The position numbers and the translations under genes were made by a program. From the NCBI GenBank assembly GCA_029866125.1, contig JARWZZ010000012.1, positions 123,926-187,925 of the forward strand: 64,000 bases of DNA, read 5' to 3'. The DNA comes from Limnobacter sp. (lineage in GTDB: Bacteria > Pseudomonadota > Gammaproteobacteria > Burkholderiales > Burkholderiaceae_B). The notes beneath the pieces are model-generated. The model was not told the origin of the DNA. It made no database searches and saw only the letters and a program-made list of their open reading frames with translations. Below, piece after piece: positions 15,189 through 23,504 of the stretch. Every line of letters begins with the position of its first letter. Positions within the stretch are counted from its first letter, which is position 1.

Positions 15189-17434
15189 TCCCCTTTGATT
15201 CTTCGCCCGGCGCGTCTAGCCAGCCAACCGTACAACAAAATAGCCAAAGCAATACCTGCACCCGCACCCGTTAAGGCAACCAAGGCTGGGTATTCAGAAA
15301 ATGCAATGCGCACTTTCAACCACCACGGCAGGGAGCCAGCAACAAAGGTTTCGCCCACTCGGTAGCTTTCAATTTGATCGCCCCGAAGCAGTGCCACTGA
15401 TCCACGAATTTTTCCAATCTTGTCGTAGCTCAGCAAACTGTCGCTGACCTTGATAAAGCTGTTGTCGTCTGTGCCGGTGATTAACAAACCACTCATGCCC
15501 TTGTCCAAATGAGATTCAAAGCCCAAAATTGCGCCGATTGGGCCATTGTTTTGCAACACGGCTCGCCCGCCCTCGGTGGTTTCGCGGTCTGACCACAAAT
15601 CTTCCATCCAACTGACTACGCGGTGTTGGCCAATGCTGCGCTCTACTTCCCCAATGCGCACGGGTAGAGCCATTTTGCTTTCTTGCAGCCAGGCATGCCT
15701 GGTGTGTGGCCCCAGGGCCATCCAGTGTTTGCCTTTGACGGACTCTTTGTCGTAGCCCAATAACACGCTAACCCGGCTGGAGGGTAAACCTGTCCATTGC
15801 CCGAATAGCCCCATCAGGTTCAAATAACTTTGCACTTCGCTGGGGTTGGGGTTGGCGGGTAAAACAACCACGGATTGACTGAGGTCGGCATAAATGCTGA
15901 ATGGGTATCCGCCGTTTGCAAATGCAGTAAGATCTGGCAGTTTGATGTAGTGGGGCAGGTCAGAAAAATCAAGCGATGAGTTGGGGTCAATCGCTGCCCG
16001 GCTGCCCAAGGCCTCACCACTGCAGTTGCGCACACCTTCGCTTGAAAATGCGAAAGTAAACTTCAATTCGTTGTTGCCACCCACTCGGAAAGCTGGAATT
16101 TTTAAGGATTCGTCATTGTTCAGATCGCTCGCCCCCAATAGGTTCAGGCTGATGCGGTTTTGCGCCTGTTGTTCACGGGGTGCAAGCCTGAAGGATTGAA
16201 TCAAGCTTTGGTTGATTTCTACATTCAGTAAGGAGTCATTCCAATCCGAAGGGGCTGTGTATTGGTACTTCAATGCCAAATCGATGTTTTTGCCTGCCCA
16301 GCTAAACAAGTCGGGCGGCAAGCGCAAATTCAGTGATACTGAATTGCGGCCCGCGTTGGCCTCCAGCTGAGTGGGGTAATCCATCAATTCTGCAAAACGC
16401 ACCGGCCGGTTAATCGGCGTGTAGCGGGGTGCGTCATAAGGTTTACGGGGCGCACCCAAATCGGTTTTCAGCACGGATGCGGTTTTGCCACTGAGCACTT
16501 GGTTTTCCAGCACCAAGGCATAAGCAGCATTGAGCAAGTCCTCATCATTTTTACCCAAAATGTACAGCTGCTTAATCCACGGTTTATCCGGTAGGCTGCT
16601 GATGTGCAACATGGGGCCGGTGATTTGGTCGCGGGTAAGCCCGTTGGGTAAAAAGTCACCTTTGCTAAACACCACGCTGTGTCGCCCATCGGGCACGGCC
16701 TGTTTAATTTCAAATGCGGCTTGGCGATAAGACGCTTGTGCACCCAGCCACGAGCTGACTACCCCGGCCGCTTTCAGCAAGGTGGGGCTTTTTTGCTGAG
16801 GCATGACAAAAGGCAGCTCTAGACGGCTGGAGTCTCGTGGATCAAAAAAAGGCGCGGGCAGTAGGGCGAGGTCATCCACCAAAGACAGTGGTTTGGACTC
16901 AATTTCCAGCTTGCTGTCGGCTGCAATATCAAATCGAAGAGTCGGGTTTTCCGGCATGAGGCACGTGGTGTCGTAAGTGCCATCGTACTCAAGGCGCAGA
17001 GGTGCAAAGTCGGTAAAAAGCATGGGGTCCAAATCAACTGACATCCAGTGCAGAGAACCCGCTTTCTCAGTTTTTAACTGCGCCATTCCGGCCAATTGAT
17101 TGTTGACATACACCCGAATAAAAGATTGATCATGCCGCATGCCCTGCGGGTAAATGACTTTCAATTTCAATGTAGCTTTGGTTACCAATTCATCAAGGCG
17201 AATACCAGTATTCAGCTCGGAAACCCGTGTCACTCCGCTCAATTGCAAGCCATTCGGCTTGCCCATGGCTGCCAAAGTCAAAGAGCGAGTGCTTGTTCTT
17301 TCCGCCGATGAAGTAAGCACCACGGATGACTTCTCGGTTGTAGTCGGCGCCACTTGTGCAATACCCAGCGGAGTCACTGCGAACAGTGTTAAACAAGCGA
17401 GGTATTTATTCACAATATTTAATAGATTTGCCAT
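15185..17434 (-). CDS. bcsB: BcsB, cellulose synthase co-catalytic subunit
   Basis: The 749-residue periplasmic protein has a signal peptide (LACLTLFAVTPLGIAQ) and one C-terminal membrane helix (ALVALTGAGAGIALAILLYGW, about residues 715-737) that docks onto BcsA. The alternating carbohydrate-binding and flavodoxin-like domains guide the glucan through the periplasm, and the tail helix is required for BcsA activity. Length is close to the usual 750-780 residues. Here bcsB opens the operon, whereas bcsA normally precedes it. Confidence 0.93.
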   Translation of the reverse strand: MANLLNIVNKYLACLTLFAVTPLGIAQVAPTTTEKSSVVLTSSAERTSTRSLTLAAMGKPNGLQLSGVTRVSELNTGIRLDELVTKATLKLKVIYPQGMRHDQSFIRVYVNNQLAGMAQLKTEKAGSLHWMSVDLDPMLFTDFAPLRLEYDGTYDTTCLMPENPTLRFDIAADSKLEIESKPLSLVDDLALLPAPFFDPRDSSRLELPFVMPQQKSPTLLKAAGVVSSWLGAQASYRQAAFEIKQAVPDGRHSVVFSKGDFLPNGLTRDQITGPMLHISSLPDKPWIKQLYILGKNDEDLLNAAYALVLENQVLSGKTASVLKTDLGAPRKPYDAPRYTPINRPVRFAELMDYPTQLEANAGRNSVSLNLRLPPDLFSWAGKNIDLALKYQYTAPSDWNDSLLNVEINQSLIQSFRLAPREQQAQNRISLNLLGASDLNNDESLKIPAFRVGGNNELKFTFAFSSEGVRNCSGEALGSRAAIDPNSSLDFSDLPHYIKLPDLTAFANGGYPFSIYADLSQSVVVLPANPNPSEVQSYLNLMGLFGQWTGLPSSRVSVLLGYDKESVKGKHWMALGPHTRHAWLQESKMALPVRIGEVERSIGQHRVVSWMEDLWSDRETTEGGRAVLQNNGPIGAILGFESHLDKGMSGLLITGTDDNSFIKVSDSLLSYDKIGKIRGSVALLRGDQIESYRVGETFVAGSLPWWLKVRIAFSEYPALVALTGAGAGIALAILLYGWLARRAGRRIKGD

Positions 17435-17465
17435 TTTAATATGCTTATACCCTGGTTTTATTGTG

Positions 17466-17568
17466 TTGAATTCTCAGGTTAATTCAATGGAACCTGCATG
17501 ATTCATTTCACGTTAAGTTCCCCAATTCTACGTGGTGAATTAACAATCGCAACAACTAAACGATTGTT
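17466..17568. promoter_or_regulatory. Two inverted repeats in the bcsB/STAS divergent promoter region
   Basis: The 231-bp gap between divergent bcsB and the STAS gene holds two perfect dyads. TTGAATT...AATTCAA (17,466-17,472 and 17,481-17,487) lies about 30 bp upstream of bcsB. AACAATCG...CGATTGTT (17,542-17,549 and 17,561-17,568) sits near the middle. Either could be an operator shared by both transcription units. The region is AT-rich, so the shorter dyad could be chance. Confidence 0.4.
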
Positions 17569-17614
17569 CAGGTATTTAACGTCTCAATTAAGTCATATTT
17601 AGGTAAACTGTAGC

Positions 17615-17644
17615 TTGTTTACAGGGTTACAACACCCGAATAAT
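17615..17644 (+). promoter_or_regulatory. Candidate sigma70-type promoter of the STAS-switch operon
   Basis: TTGTTT (17,615-17,620) and AATAAT (17,639-17,644) are separated by 18 bp and stand 21 bp before the ATG at 17,666, which follows an AAGGAAAGG ribosome binding site. The match to consensus is moderate (4/6 and 5/6). Confidence 0.3.
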
Positions 17645-17665
17645 AAGTAAAAAAGGAAAGGCTCT

Positions 17666-17998
17666 ATGGTTCAGGCAGAGACAATTGGTGATGTATGCGT
17701 CATTCGCGTAGATGCGGTCCGGCTGGACAGCCCCGTGGGTACCGTCATTCGAAACACCATTGCGTCACGTTTGGAAGATCACGCGAAGTTCGTGTTGGAC
17801 ATGTCTCAAATCAAACTCGTTGACTCGGGTGGATTGGGCTCACTCGTTGCTGCCTTGAAAACTGTAAGTGGGCAAAACTCCCGGTTTTTATTGAGTGGCA
17901 TGCAAAAGTCGGTGCGGCTGATGTTTGAATTGTCCCGAATGGATCGTCAATTTACCTTGGCCGATGACGTGCCAGCTGCCTTGGCTGCACTCGCTTAG
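17666..17998 (+). CDS. STAS-domain anti-sigma-factor antagonist-like protein
   Basis: The 110-residue single STAS domain contains the phosphorylation-site signature VDSGGLGSL, with Ser54 as the expected target. Such proteins bind or release a partner depending on phosphorylation by an RsbW-type kinase and dephosphorylation by a PP2C phosphatase. Both activities appear to be supplied by the next gene, 20 nt downstream. In Pseudomonas the comparable HsbA works with HsbR and then controls FlgM or a diguanylate cyclase. The direct target here is unknown; the neighbouring cellulose operon makes cellulose control an attractive hypothesis. Confidence 0.88.
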   Translation: MVQAETIGDVCVIRVDAVRLDSPVGTVIRNTIASRLEDHAKFVLDMSQIKLVDSGGLGSLVAALKTVSGQNSRFLLSGMQKSVRLMFELSRMDRQFTLADDVPAALAALA

Positions 17999-18018
17999 CG
18001 AGTCTCCTTGCGACGGAC

Positions 18019-21000
18019 ATGGAGCCTCTCAGCCTTCACCCCAGTATCCTCATCGTTGACGATTCTCTCGTTGAGCGCAACCTCTATGTACACATGGTGC
18101 GAAAGTGGGGTTACGTGGTGGATGTGGCTGTGGATGGTGACACCGCACTCGAAAAAATAAAAACTCAAAACATTCAGCTTGTACTGGCCGATTGGCAAAT
18201 GCCCGGCATGAATGGAACCGAGCTGTGCAGCAAGGTACGGGCCCTGAATTTTGACCGCTACATTTACATTATTTTGATGTCAGCCCAGCGCGAGGAAGCC
18301 TTCTTGATCAGTGCGCTGGAGGCGGGTGCCGATGACGTGTTGGCCAAACCCGTTGACACCAATGAGCTGGAGGCCCGGCTACATTCTGCCGTGCGTCGCT
18401 TGGGTTTGCAGGCCAGCTTGGCCCAGCAAAACGAGCGCATTTCCAAAGCCCATGATTTGATGGCGATGGATTTGGGGCGTGTGTCCCAAGTGCAGCGAAG
18501 TTTTTTGCCCGAGCCTGTAAGCCGGTTCAATGACCTCAGTTACCACTGGATTTCTGTGCCGTCGCAGTATGTGTCGGGCGACCACCTGAACATTTTCCCA
18601 CTGAACGCGGACACCTATGGCTTTTACATTCTGGATGTATCGGGCCACGGTATTCCCGCAGCGGTCAAGTCGATGCAACTGGTGCAAATGTTTTCAGACC
18701 TGTCCTCCACCAGTGTGGTGTTTGAGCCTGTTGCATACGGCAAGTCCCCCAATCTTCGGCTTGTTTCCAAGCCTCGGGATGTGGTGTCTCGGCTTAACAG
18801 GATGTTCCAGCAAACGGATTCTGACCTGTCCTATTTCACCCTGATTTACGGTTTGTTCAAACCTTCCACGGGTGAAGTGACGCTTTGCCAAGCAGGCCAC
18901 CCGCCGCCCATTGTTTTTAGAAATGATGGTGAGGTTGAAGTAGTGGGCGCGGGGGGGTATCCGGTTGGTTTGTTTGAACATGATGAATTTGAAGACATAC
19001 AATTCACCATGCAAACAGGCGAAGCCCTGTTTCTATACTCGGATGGGTTGACCGAGGTCTTGTCCGCTGAGGTGGAGCAGTTTGGTGAGCAACGGCTTAT
19101 TCAATTTCTGACTGAAAAGCGCAAGCAACACACCTTGGCTGAGCTGCCGCCGCTGATTCGTGAAGAGTTGGTGGCCTGGGGCGGTGAGTCACTACAAACA
19201 CAAGGCTTTGAAGACGATTTATCGATTCTGCTGTTTGGGCGCCCGCATGAAAAAGTTGAAGGTGAAATGGCCGAGCTTGCATCCGAGCAAAAGCGAACCA
19301 TCACCGACGAGCGTGTGGAACCCAATTTAGCAGCGATTGATAGGCCGCAGGCCACTTTCAATGTTGAGCGCGAATTCTTCGACCCCGTGCGGACGGTTGA
19401 GAAAAAAGCCTCCATTGTGATTGCCGACGATTCACGCAGTTTTCTGCGAATTTTTGAGGCGATGCTCACCTCTTGGGGTTATCAGGTTTATTCCGCGCAG
19501 TCGGGCCACGAGGCAGCAACCTTGATCGAAGCCCACCAGCCCGACTTCGTGCTGACTGACTGGGACATGCCAGGCATGAGCGGTATTGAGCTGTGCGAGC
19601 ATGTGCGCGCTCAGCGTTTCAACCGCTACATCTACATCATCATGATCACTGGTTACGCCTCGCGTGATGATTTGTTGCGCAGCCTGAAAGTGGGTGCAGA
19701 CGACTTTTTGACCAAACCGCTGAACCCCAGTGAGTTGAAGGTGCGTTTGCAAACGGCCGTCCGTATTTCGGCGTTGCACAAAGTACTTCAAGAGAAGCAT
19801 CATGAGCTGAATCGTGTTTACCAGTCCCTGCGTAGGGACATGCGCGAAGTGTCTCGCATTCAGCGTTCACTGCTGCCCAAAAGCACCCTGTCGCCTTGGC
19901 CGGTGGCAGTTCAAACTTTGTACAGCCCCAGTGAGTATGTGTGCGGCGAACAACTGGGCACCTTGAAAACCCAAGAGAATGAAATGGGCTTTCTGAGCAT
20001 TTCCTTGCCGGGCCAAGGCACGTCCACAGCCTTGCAAGCGATGGCCTATTTGCGTTGGTTTTCAATGGCTCGCGCCACACAAATGTTGTTCCCGGTGGAC
20101 GGCGCAAGCACCCGCATCCGCAGGTATTTGGCGGAGCCTTCCAAAGTACTCCACCAGCTTGTGGACTTTACTCCCACATTCAATAACGAGCATTCAGACT
20201 TCGACCTGCTTTACGGCCTTTTGAACTTGGACCAAGGCACCCTGCTGGTAGCAGGTATTGGGCGCTGGGTTTTGGTGCTGATTCACCCCGACCATCAGGT
20301 GGAGATTCGACGTTCATTGAGTCATCTGGAGGGTTCCAGTGCCCGGCCCATGGGTGTGTTGCACGAGGATGTGATTAAGCCCGGCACCCGCTTTTTTGTC
20401 TGCAGTGAAATGTGCCTGGAAAGCTTGGGCTTGATGAACGAGTCCGCTTGGCAAACACTGACCGTGGATGACCAAGGGCATGCGCAAAGCCTTTCTACCC
20501 AAATGTCCCTATTGACTGGGCTGACCCAGCGCATCAACCCATTGGATGAATCCAATGCCACCGAGGGGGCCAGGCTGCTGGAGTCTAGCGCGGCTTTGAT
20601 CGGTGCGTTGGAGTTTCCAAGCGCTACTCTGGCCCATCGCAAAGCGGACATTGCATTGATGGGTTTCCAATGGAGGGAGCCGTCTCCATTGGAGTCTGTG
20701 GGGCTTGAAAAGTCGCTGATGACTGAATGGATGACCCGGGCCAGCCGCTTGGCTGAGGTGGGGTCTGACAGTTTAAAAGAAGCCACTGAAACAATCGACT
20801 TGGGCTTTTTTAAAGACGCGATAGCCTACCGAGCCATTTCCGACACCTCAACCATTGGGGAAATCGGCGTGTATGTGCGGGAGTTTTTGGAGCAACTGAA
20901 ATACGTTGATACTTTGGTTTACAGCGCTGAGTTGGTCATCTCCGAAGCCATGACCAATGTGATGTACCACGGCTTCAAAATGACTAAACCTGAAGCGCTA

Positions 21001-21279
21001 TGCCTTGTGGTTTTGGCCTTCCAAAATGCGGTGGTTATTTTGATTGATGACACGGGCACGCAAATTCCCGCAGGTGTTTTGGCCCACATTCGCAATAACA
21101 TGGATTACTTGGATGGGCTAACCGTCAGTGAGCTGCCAGAGGGCGGAATGGGCCTGACGTTTATTCGCATGGCCGCAGAGCGATTCTCATACTCCCGCCA
21201 AAATGGCGTCAACCGCTTGGAGTTGTTGCTGGTAAATCCTGCTGCTGAGGAACAGGAGCCAGGCCAGTTACAGCCGTAA
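18019..21279 (+). CDS. Dual-receiver PP2C phosphatase/RsbW-type kinase switch protein
   Basis: The 1086-residue cytoplasmic protein has five domains. Receiver 1 (about 9-125) has phospho-acceptor Asp58 in LADWQMPG. A PP2C/SpoIIE phosphatase (about 172-410) keeps the metal residues Asp188 (SGDHL), Asp206 (DVSGHG), Asp342 (YSDGLTE) and Asp399-Asp400. Receiver 2 (about 460-580) has Asp514 in LTDWDMPG. A second PP2C-like region (about 615-865) has lost the metal Asps (Glu644, Ser662 and Glu797 at the equivalent places). An HATPase_c domain (about 935-1080) has the N-box EAMTNVMYHG with Asn980, the G1 box DDTGT and the G2 box GGMGL. It thus combines opposing activities toward a STAS partner. HsbR-like proteins have one receiver and one PP2C; this is a duplicated form. 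Confidence 0.9.
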   Translation: MEPLSLHPSILIVDDSLVERNLYVHMVRKWGYVVDVAVDGDTALEKIKTQNIQLVLADWQMPGMNGTELCSKVRALNFDRYIYIILMSAQREEAFLISALEAGADDVLAKPVDTNELEARLHSAVRRLGLQASLAQQNERISKAHDLMAMDLGRVSQVQRSFLPEPVSRFNDLSYHWISVPSQYVSGDHLNIFPLNADTYGFYILDVSGHGIPAAVKSMQLVQMFSDLSSTSVVFEPVAYGKSPNLRLVSKPRDVVSRLNRMFQQTDSDLSYFTLIYGLFKPSTGEVTLCQAGHPPPIVFRNDGEVEVVGAGGYPVGLFEHDEFEDIQFTMQTGEALFLYSDGLTEVLSAEVEQFGEQRLIQFLTEKRKQHTLAELPPLIREELVAWGGESLQTQGFEDDLSILLFGRPHEKVEGEMAELASEQKRTITDERVEPNLAAIDRPQATFNVEREFFDPVRTVEKKASIVIADDSRSFLRIFEAMLTSWGYQVYSAQSGHEAATLIEAHQPDFVLTDWDMPGMSGIELCEHVRAQRFNRYIYIIMITGYASRDDLLRSLKVGADDFLTKPLNPSELKVRLQTAVRISALHKVLQEKHHELNRVYQSLRRDMREVSRIQRSLLPKSTLSPWPVAVQTLYSPSEYVCGEQLGTLKTQENEMGFLSISLPGQGTSTALQAMAYLRWFSMARATQMLFPVDGASTRIRRYLAEPSKVLHQLVDFTPTFNNEHSDFDLLYGLLNLDQGTLLVAGIGRWVLVLIHPDHQVEIRRSLSHLEGSSARPMGVLHEDVIKPGTRFFVCSEMCLESLGLMNESAWQTLTVDDQGHAQSLSTQMSLLTGLTQRINPLDESNATEGARLLESSAALIGALEFPSATLAHRKADIALMGFQWREPSPLESVGLEKSLMTEWMTRASRLAEVGSDSLKEATETIDLGFFKDAIAYRAISDTSTIGEIGVYVREFLEQLKYVDTLVYSAELVISEAMTNVMYHGFKMTKPEALCLVVLAFQNAVVILIDDTGTQIPAGVLAHIRNNMDYLDGLTVSELPEGGMGLTFIRMAAERFSYSRQNGVNRLELLLVNPAAEEQEPGQLQP

Positions 21280-21320
21280 TTCAGCCGACAATACAGCCGT
21301 AATTCAGCCGTAATTTAGCC
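21271..21320 (+). repeat. Short direct repeats spanning the switch-gene stop codon
   Basis: Three copies of CAGCCGTAATT (21,271, 21,294 and 21,305) and one divergent copy CAGCCGACAATA (21,282) are arranged with an 11-12 bp period across the stop codon and the gap to the convergent MerR gene. The stop TAA lies inside the first copy. No T-tract terminator is seen. Confidence 0.7.
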
Positions 21321-22319
21321 TCAGGAACCGTATTGATCCCCGTTTTTCTCTTTCGCCTTTTCAGCCACTATTTCCATATCCACTTGGTTTTCAGGGGCTA
21401 AATCGGCAAAAGCATTGTCACTAGCGCCTGCCGACTGCTCAGTGTTGGCGTTTGTATTTGCGGCTGCATTCGGAGTGGGTTGTACCGTCCAAGCCGCTAC
21501 GTTCAGAGGCACTGCACCGGGCACTTCAGATGACATTTTGTCCAGCACGCCGATAATGCGTTCATCCACAAAACGACTGGCTGATTTTTGAAGCGCGCGA
21601 GACACTTCCGACTCGATGGCTTTCATGGCCAGTGGGCGAATTTTCCAAATCATTTGCGACAAACGTGGCAGTTCCTCTTTCGGAGGAAGGCCCTCGCCGT
21701 ATTGATCCAAGCTACCTACGAACAAGGAGACCGCTTGGTCACAAAACTCCTCAAGATGCTTGCGTAGGGATTCAATCAAGCCCAGCAATTCCACCAGTGG
21801 GATGCCTTCACGGGCCATTTCGGCACCGGCATATAAAATTTTGGGGCTGGGTGCAAAGTAGCGCAAGCCGTCGGGCTCCAGTAGCCCCATTTCGATGGAT
21901 TTGGCCAAAGCAGCGCGGCTCATGGTGGTGCCAAACAGGCTGGCCAGGTGCACTGCATTGAAATTTTTGGGGCTTTCATCTGTCCATGGGCTGGTAATGG
22001 CGTAGGTTAGCCCAAGCAACTCGCGCAAATCATAGCCCTTGTCGATGGCCTGCAACATTTCCTGAATGTTGCTTAGGGTATAGCCCTTGCCCAACATGTG
22101 GTTAATAAGTCGCAATCGGGAAAGGTGCTCTTCACTGTAGAAGCCGACTCGGCCCCGTTTTTCAGGGGGCTCTAATAAGCCACGGTCTTGATAGGCGCGC
22201 ACGTTACGCACTGTTGTGCTGGCAGCCCGAGCGAGTTCGTCGATCGTAAACTCCCGCTTTTCTTGGGAGTCCGACGCATGCTTGGATGGAGAAGATTTTT
22301 TAAATCGGAATGTAGGCAT
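21321..22319 (-). CDS. MerR-family transcriptional regulator
   Basis: The 332-residue protein has an N-terminal MerR helix-turn-helix (about residues 24-95): FTIDELARAASTTVRNVRAY, then RVGFYSEEHLSRL. The long C-terminal part is predicted helical and lacks the cysteine ligand pattern of metal-sensing MerR proteins, so it may sense a small molecule or a partner. The last 60 residues are Ala/Asn-rich and probably disordered. It is divergent from pldA with 63 bp between them and may regulate it. It is convergent with the switch gene. Confidence 0.85.
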   Translation of the reverse strand: MPTFRFKKSSPSKHASDSQEKREFTIDELARAASTTVRNVRAYQDRGLLEPPEKRGRVGFYSEEHLSRLRLINHMLGKGYTLSNIQEMLQAIDKGYDLRELLGLTYAITSPWTDESPKNFNAVHLASLFGTTMSRAALAKSIEMGLLEPDGLRYFAPSPKILYAGAEMAREGIPLVELLGLIESLRKHLEEFCDQAVSLFVGSLDQYGEGLPPKEELPRLSQMIWKIRPLAMKAIESEVSRALQKSASRFVDERIIGVLDKMSSEVPGAVPLNVAAWTVQPTPNAAANTNANTEQSAGASDNAFADLAPENQVDMEIVAEKAKEKNGDQYGS

Positions 22320-22382
22320 TGGGACATTCTAACCAAATGTGCGAGACTGGTATCGATTTTTAACAGGCTTGCCAGCGATTAT

Positions 22383-23504
22383 ATGAAACTTCATCGGATC
22401 ACGACCAACAATAATCCCAGGTGGAGACTCAACATTGCTTTTTGCTTGGCTTCTGTGTTTCCTACATGGGTGATGGCTCAAACCCCAGCAGTGGAGTACA
22501 AAACACTGGATGAGAGGGAACTGAGGTCCTGCTTGTTTATTGCAGATGACCAACTTCGTTTGCGTTGTTTTGATGGTGCCACTGGCCGCAGTGCGGTTGT
22601 CAAAGACGGTACAACCCCAGCCGCTGTGGCTGAGTTGGATGGTGGTTTTCTGCTCTTCAAACAACCGCTGGACACGCAATTGTCTTGGTTTGACAGGCGG
22701 TGGGAGTTAGACCCATCCTCCAAGCAAGGCAAATTTCAGGTACGCCCCTACAAGCCCGTTTATTTATTGCCTTTGTATTTCAACAACACACCCAACAAGC
22801 GGCCCAGCAGCCCCAATCCGCTGAATCGGGTTGAAAGTGATCAAGACATTGACAGCGAAGAGGTTAAGTTTCAACTCAGCCTAAAAACCAAGGTGCTTGA
22901 AAATGTAGTGGGTGACAATGGGGACGTGTGGTTTGGCTACACCCAGTCCAGCCGTTGGCAGGTGTACAACAATGAGTTGTCTCGCCCTTTTCGCGAAACC
23001 AACTACGAGCCCGAGGTGATGTTCACTTGGCGTTCCAGTTGGGCCGAATTTGCTGACACCACGGGTTGGAACCCACGGTTGTTGGGTTTGAGTTTGAATC
23101 ATCAGTCCAACGGGCGAAGCTTGCCCTTGTCCCGTTCGTGGAATCGGTTGATTGGTATGGTGGGGTTTGAGCGGCAAGACACGACATTCCAAGTCCGGCC
23201 GTGGGTCAGGTTTCAAGAAGATGAAGCGGATGACGACAACCCCGACATCAGTGATTACATGGGGCGTGTGGACTACCTCTTGGTCCACAAAACCCAAGGG
23301 CATGAAATTTCATTGCTGGCCCGCCACAACAACAAATTCAGCGCCAACTCCCGAGGTGCGGTGCAAATGGATTGGGCTTTCCCGATTCGTAGTAATCTTC
23401 GTGGCCATGTGCAGTTTTTTAGTGGCTACGGTGAGAGTTTGATCGACTACAATCACCGCTCAGATTACCTGGGTATGGGTGTTTCGCTTGTGGGCTGGTA
23501 TTGA
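22383..23504 (+). CDS. pldA: Outer-membrane phospholipase A1 (OMPLA)
   Basis: The 373-residue beta-barrel lipase has a signal peptide (IAFCLASVFPTWVMAQ). The active-site segment reads NHQSNGRSLPLSRSWNR, giving the His-Ser pair and the downstream Asn of the OMPLA triad. This enzyme hydrolyses phospholipids that reach the outer leaflet of the outer membrane. The frame opens upstream at 22,188, but that part overlaps the divergent MerR gene and lacks a signal peptide, so the ATG at 22,383 is preferred. The protein carries about 80 extra residues before the barrel compared with the enteric enzyme. Confidence 0.88.
   Translation: MKLHRITTNNNPRWRLNIAFCLASVFPTWVMAQTPAVEYKTLDERELRSCLFIADDQLRLRCFDGATGRSAVVKDGTTPAAVAELDGGFLLFKQPLDTQLSWFDRRWELDPSSKQGKFQVRPYKPVYLLPLYFNNTPNKRPSSPNPLNRVESDQDIDSEEVKFQLSLKTKVLENVVGDNGDVWFGYTQSSRWQVYNNELSRPFRETNYEPEVMFTWRSSWAEFADTTGWNPRLLGLSLNHQSNGRSLPLSRSWNRLIGMVGFERQDTTFQVRPWVRFQEDEADDDNPDISDYMGRVDYLLVHKTQGHEISLLARHNNKFSANSRGAVQMDWAFPIRSNLRGHVQFFSGYGESLIDYNHRSDYLGMGVSLVGWY

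Noticed and set aside
22188..22382. Extended start for pldA
   Set aside because: It would overlap the 5' part of the divergent MerR gene and put 65 odd residues before a clear signal peptide.
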